In this document: positions 61,067-64,000 of the stretch, piece after piece | Layout: each line of letters opens with the position of its first letter | Numbering within the stretch: the first letter of the stretch is position 1 | Source of the DNA: BA4 sp044376575 | Lineage (GTDB): Bacteria; Bacteroidota; Bacteroidia; CAIKAF01 | Assembly: GCA_044376575.1 (NCBI GenBank) | Contig: JBILKR010000013.1 | Location: 6,175 to 70,174, forward strand | Reading direction: 5' to 3' | Length of the DNA: 64,000 bases | Translations under genes and position numbers: made by a program | The notes under the pieces: model-generated | Told to the model about the DNA's origin: nothing | Database searches by the model: none | Seen by the model: the letters and a program-made list of their open reading frames with translations, nothing else

Positions 61067-61770
61067 TTATCAAATATCCAGATAAACGGATACACAGTAT
61101 CAAACTCAAACCATTTGATTCCAAAATTTGGACGAGATGGGAATTTATGGTGATTGTTATGATAACCTTCTCCTTGCATTAATATATTCATGAATATTAA
61201 ATTGGTAGATGTATTATCCTGTTTATAGTTAACATATCCGGTTTTATGTGCAAACCAGTTAACAATTACACCGTGAAATGGTCCCATTACAAAATGTATA
61301 GGTAACAATAAATAAAGCCACCACATATCCTGCGCAAAGTAAATATAGAATGCAATATACAATCCGGCCCAGATTAATCTTGACGTCATTGATTCTGCCC
61401 ACCAGTCGAATGGGTGCCATGCAGGTACATTTTTCGAAAATTTTTCTTCTACTTTAAAGCGGTTACGAAATATGTCTGAATACACTTTTTTTGTATGCCA
61501 CATCATATCAAAAAAGTTTTTTGAAAAAGATGGCGAATGGGGATCTTTTTCAGTATCTGTATAAGCATGATGCATGCGATGCATAATGCCGTATGCATAA
61601 GGACTTAAATATGAAGATCCCTGGAAAATATAACATAATACATACCAGAATTTTTCCCAGCCCTTACTCATGCTGAACTGACTGTGTGCGGAATAGCGGT
61701 GATTAAAAAAAGACTGGGTAAACAAAGAAAGGTACCAGTGTGCAAAAAAGAAAATAATAATCGCAATCAT
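61033..61770 (-). CDS. Acyl-CoA/acyl-lipid fatty acid desaturase
   Basis: Di-iron membrane enzyme that inserts a double bond, most likely at carbon 9, into fatty acyl chains. 245 residues with four membrane helices. The three histidine boxes are complete: HRYSAH (about 24-29), HRMHH (about 64-68) and HNNHH (about 201-205). Slightly shorter than most desaturases (about 250-300 residues) because the C-terminal tail is short. It has a good promoter at 61800 on the minus strand and a shared terminator at its end. Substrate form (CoA, ACP or lipid) is unknown. Confidence 0.92.
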   Translation of the reverse strand: MIAIIIFFFAHWYLSLFTQSFFNHRYSAHSQFSMSKGWEKFWYVLCYIFQGSSYLSPYAYGIMHRMHHAYTDTEKDPHSPSFSKNFFDMMWHTKKVYSDIFRNRFKVEEKFSKNVPAWHPFDWWAESMTSRLIWAGLYIAFYIYFAQDMWWLYLLLPIHFVMGPFHGVIVNWFAHKTGYVNYKQDNTSTNLIFMNILMQGEGYHNNHHKFPSRPNFGIKWFEFDTVYPFIWIFDKIKMIRLPKGA

Positions 61771-61799
61771 AATTTATTTATATCTGTTACTCAAAAATA

Positions 61800-61829
61800 C
61801 AAAATTAATAGCAGTAATTCTTTTTTCAA
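61800..61829 (-). promoter_or_regulatory. Promoter of the desaturase gene
   Basis: On the minus strand: TTG (61829-61827), 19 bases, then TAATTTTG (61807-61800), both fitting the consensus. A second -7-like TATTTTTG lies at 61799-61792. ATG is 29 bases further on at 61770. Confidence 0.65.
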
Positions 61830-61941
61830 TGGTATATACCATAAGTTAAGAATAGCTATCCTTTGATAATTAGTGAGTTATTTTTTTTACAATTTATTTT
61901 CCGATATTCAAATGTTATTGATGAAGTAATTCTGATTCTTT

Positions 61942-61971
61942 TTGTAACTGCCATTATAGCTTTTATCTTTG
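61942..61971 (+). promoter_or_regulatory. Promoter of pfkA, leaderless
   Basis: TTG (61942-61944), 19 bases, then TATCTTTG (61964-61971). The pfkA ATG at 61978 follows only 6 bases later, so transcription should start at or next to the A of the start codon. Confidence 0.72.
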
Positions 61972-61977
61972 TTTCAT

Positions 61978-62964
61978 ATGAGTCATCAAATAAAAACACT
62001 TGGCGTTTTTACTTCTGGAGGAGATGCACCCGGAATGAATGCTGCCATCCGTGCAATCGTTCGGTCCGGATTATATCATGGATGTAAAATTAAAGGGATT
62101 CGCAGAGGTTATCAGGGCATGATTGAAAATGAAATCATTGACTTGAGCAACACATCAGTAAGTAATATTATACAACGAGGAGGTACGATTTTAAAAACGG
62201 CAAGAAGTAATGAATTCCTAACAGTTGAAGGTAGAGAAAAAGCATATAAAAATTTATGTGAACATCAGATTGATGCCATTGTGGCCATCGGTGGTGACGG
62301 TACATTCACCGGTGCCAGTGTTTTTATGCATGAACATCCTTCTATTCCTTTTGTGGGCATTCCAGGAACCATTGATAATGATTTGTCCGGAACAGATTTT
62401 ACTATTGGTTTTGATACAGCTATCAATACAGTTGTGGAGGCGGTTGACAAAATTCGTGATACCGCTGCTTCGCACAATCGTTTGTTTTTTATTGAAGTGA
62501 TGGGAAGAGATTCGGGGATGATTGCCCTGAATGCAGGAATAGGTGTAGGTGCTGAAGCAATTCTCATTCCTGAAACAACTACATACATCGACCAGTTAGT
62601 TCACCACCTGGAACGTGGATGGAAAAGAAAAAAATCTTCATACATTATTATGGTTGCTGAAGGTGATGATACCGGAGGCGCAGAAAAGGTAGCTTCTGAA
62701 GTTAAAAAAAGGTTTGATGAATACGATACTCGTATAAGTATTTTAGGACACATTCAGCGTGGTGGTTCTCCGAGTTGTGCAGATAGAATGCTGGCCAGCA
62801 GGCTGGGATATGAAGCTGTAGAAGCATTACACAGAGGTAAACGCGGTGTAATGGTTGGAATTGTTCATCAGGATGTAAAATTAACTCCGTTCGAACAGGC
62901 TGTGCGTGATCAAAATAAAATCAATGTTCACTTATTAAAAATGGCTGAAATACTTTCATTATAA
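61978..62964 (+). CDS. pfkA: 6-phosphofructokinase (ATP-dependent)
   Basis: Phosphorylates fructose 6-phosphate in glycolysis. 328 residues from ATG 61978 (a TTG 9 bases upstream falls within the -7 box). Motifs: TSGGDAPGMNAAIRA (ATP site), GGDGTFTGA, GIPGTIDNDLSGTD (catalytic Asp in TIDND), the MGRDSGMIAL block and the effector loop RGGSPSCADR. The GGDGT glycine favours ATP over pyrophosphate as phosphate donor. A promoter lies right before it and priA starts 1 base after its stop codon. Confidence 0.96.
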   Translation: MSHQIKTLGVFTSGGDAPGMNAAIRAIVRSGLYHGCKIKGIRRGYQGMIENEIIDLSNTSVSNIIQRGGTILKTARSNEFLTVEGREKAYKNLCEHQIDAIVAIGGDGTFTGASVFMHEHPSIPFVGIPGTIDNDLSGTDFTIGFDTAINTVVEAVDKIRDTAASHNRLFFIEVMGRDSGMIALNAGIGVGAEAILIPETTTYIDQLVHHLERGWKRKKSSYIIMVAEGDDTGGAEKVASEVKKRFDEYDTRISILGHIQRGGSPSCADRMLASRLGYEAVEALHRGKRGVMVGIVHQDVKLTPFEQAVRDQNKINVHLLKMAEILSL

Positions 62965-62965
62965 T

Positions 62966-64000
62966 TTGAAACCCGAACCTGCAACATATCATTCATGGGT
63001 TGAAGTAGTATTGCCTTTGGCAATTCCTAAATTATTGACCTATGCAGTTCCCGATGAATGGACAAATGCTGTTCAGCCGGGATGCAGAGTGGTGGTGCAT
63101 CTTGGAAAAAATAAATTATATACCGGTATTGTTTATTCGATACAAAACATATCTCCTGATGGATATGAAGCTCGTCCGATTGATGCACTACTGGATCAAA
63201 ATCCAGTTGTACTTCCTTCACAACTTGCATTCTGGAAATGGATATCATCTTATTATCTCTCTTCGCTTGGAGAAGTAATGAACGTGGCTTTGCCCTCAGG
63301 ATTGAGATTGTCGGGTGAAAGTAAAGTATATCTGAAAAATGTACATTCTGATGATATAGACTTGAATGAAAGAGAATGCCTTATTGTTGAAGCATTGCAA
63401 CAAAAACCATTTTTATTGCTCGATGATGTTGCAAAACTTCTTGGCATTAAAACGATTCACCCTTATTTAAAATCTCTTGTTGACAAGGGATATATTGCCG
63501 TTGAACAGGAATTGAAAAAAGGTTTTGTTCCCAAAACTGAAACATATATCGGGTTAACTGATGAAGCTGATCAGGAAGAAAAGCTTAAAACTATTTTTGA
63601 TGAACTGATCAGAGCGCCTAAACAACTGGAAGCGCTCATGTACTTTGTTCATTTATCATCACGTTACACTGATAAAGTAAGAAATGTAAAAAAAGATGAT
63701 TTGCTGAAAGATGAACGCGTTTCTTCACAGGCAATCAAAGAACTGGTGAAAAAAAATATTTTCAAAGAAGTAAAAGTTGAAACTGGTCGTTTTCATTCTT
63801 CGTCTTCTGATGAGATTCGTGAATATGAATTGACCAGTCACCAGTACCTTGCCTTTCAATCCATTCTTACTGCATTTGAAAAAAAGAAACCGGTTTTATT
63901 ATACGGTGTTACTTCTAGCGGAAAAACTGAAGTGTATGTATCCCTTATTCGCAAAGCAATAGAGGAGGGTAAGCAGGTATTGTATTTACTCCCTGAAATT
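62966..64000 (+). CDS. priA: Primosomal protein N' (PriA helicase), 3' part outside window
   Basis: Restarts stalled replication forks by unwinding DNA and recruiting the primosome. The frame opens at TTG 62966, one base after the pfkA stop, and runs open for 345 codons to the edge (full PriA is about 730-830 residues). The N-terminal 3'-DNA-binding domain is at about 10-105 (WVEVVLPLAIPKLLTYAVP and RVVVHLGKNKLYTGIV are typical), followed by a winged helix and the helicase start with Walker A YGVTSSGKTEVY near 315-325 and LYLLPEI. The TTG start is the only candidate near the expected N-terminus. Confidence 0.92.
   Translation, partial: MKPEPATYHSWVEVVLPLAIPKLLTYAVPDEWTNAVQPGCRVVVHLGKNKLYTGIVYSIQNISPDGYEARPIDALLDQNPVVLPSQLAFWKWISSYYLSSLGEVMNVALPSGLRLSGESKVYLKNVHSDDIDLNERECLIVEALQQKPFLLLDDVAKLLGIKTIHPYLKSLVDKGYIAVEQELKKGFVPKTETYIGLTDEADQEEKLKTIFDELIRAPKQLEALMYFVHLSSRYTDKVRNVKKDDLLKDERVSSQAIKELVKKNIFKEVKVETGRFHSSSSDEIREYELTSHQYLAFQSILTAFEKKKPVLLYGVTSSGKTEVYVSLIRKAIEEGKQVLYLLPEI

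Overview
The window is AT-rich, densely coded DNA from the chromosome of a Bacteroidota bacterium, probably a free-living or uncultured member of the Chitinophagales/Sphingobacteriales/Flavobacteriales range. Evidence: three secreted proteins end in type IX secretion (T9SS, Por) type A sorting domains, one of them with SprB repeats; there is a TonB-dependent receptor with a carboxypeptidase-like N-terminal domain; promoter-like TAnnTTTG boxes lie in front of several genes; Shine-Dalgarno sequences are mostly absent; the GlmU-like protein, the MnmD methyltransferase and the amidase/MCE/Fe-S gene order are typical of this phylum. No rRNA operon, phage, insertion sequence or CRISPR array was seen.

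Layout. 1-8 kb: a partial AlkB gene diverges from truA, an ABC exporter and an unknown gene; then Nudix, DUF4920 lipoprotein, mnmD and two TPR genes on the minus strand. 8-15.8 kb: a minus-strand operon tpiA-prmA-(giant unknown)-plsY-lipoprotein-YiiX-like hydrolase, with stop/start overlaps and a terminator at its end. 15.9-26.8 kb: envelope biogenesis, with a thioesterase, an LptF/G-type permease, a glycosyltransferase, convergent lptD, then a plus-strand operon of amidase, MCE protein, two Fe-S proteins and a small conserved protein. 26.8-32.9 kb: rpmE2, a GlmU-like enzyme, clpB, mpl and tRNA-Arg(CCG).

33-45 kb is the most accessory-looking part. It starts just after the tRNA gene and holds DUF2141 and SDR genes, two outer-membrane barrel candidates, a tocopherol-cyclase-family protein beside a flavodoxin-fold quinone reductase, a Bor-like lipoprotein, a Crp/Fnr regulator, a TonB-dependent receptor, and a three-gene methyltransferase/methyltransferase/glycosyltransferase cluster. 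Intergenic gaps are larger here than elsewhere.

45-61 kb: a SprB-repeat T9SS protein, a secreted NUC1-type nuclease, a second T9SS protein with unusual internal repeats, a translationally coupled hisS-hutH-NTR-like operon, a rhomboid protease, an ABA4-like membrane protein, and an ECF sigma factor / small membrane protein / His-rich Spy-like protein / CotH-T9SS gene series. 61-64 kb: a fatty acid desaturase, pfkA with a promoter so close that its mRNA should be leaderless, and the 5' part of priA.

No system could be shown to be new from sequence alone. The best candidates for unexplored biology are the cyclase/quinone-reductase pair, the ParB-like-methyltransferase/glycosyltransferase trio, the sigma/Spy-like/CotH series and the repeat proteins. 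All family calls come from reading motifs; no database search was run.
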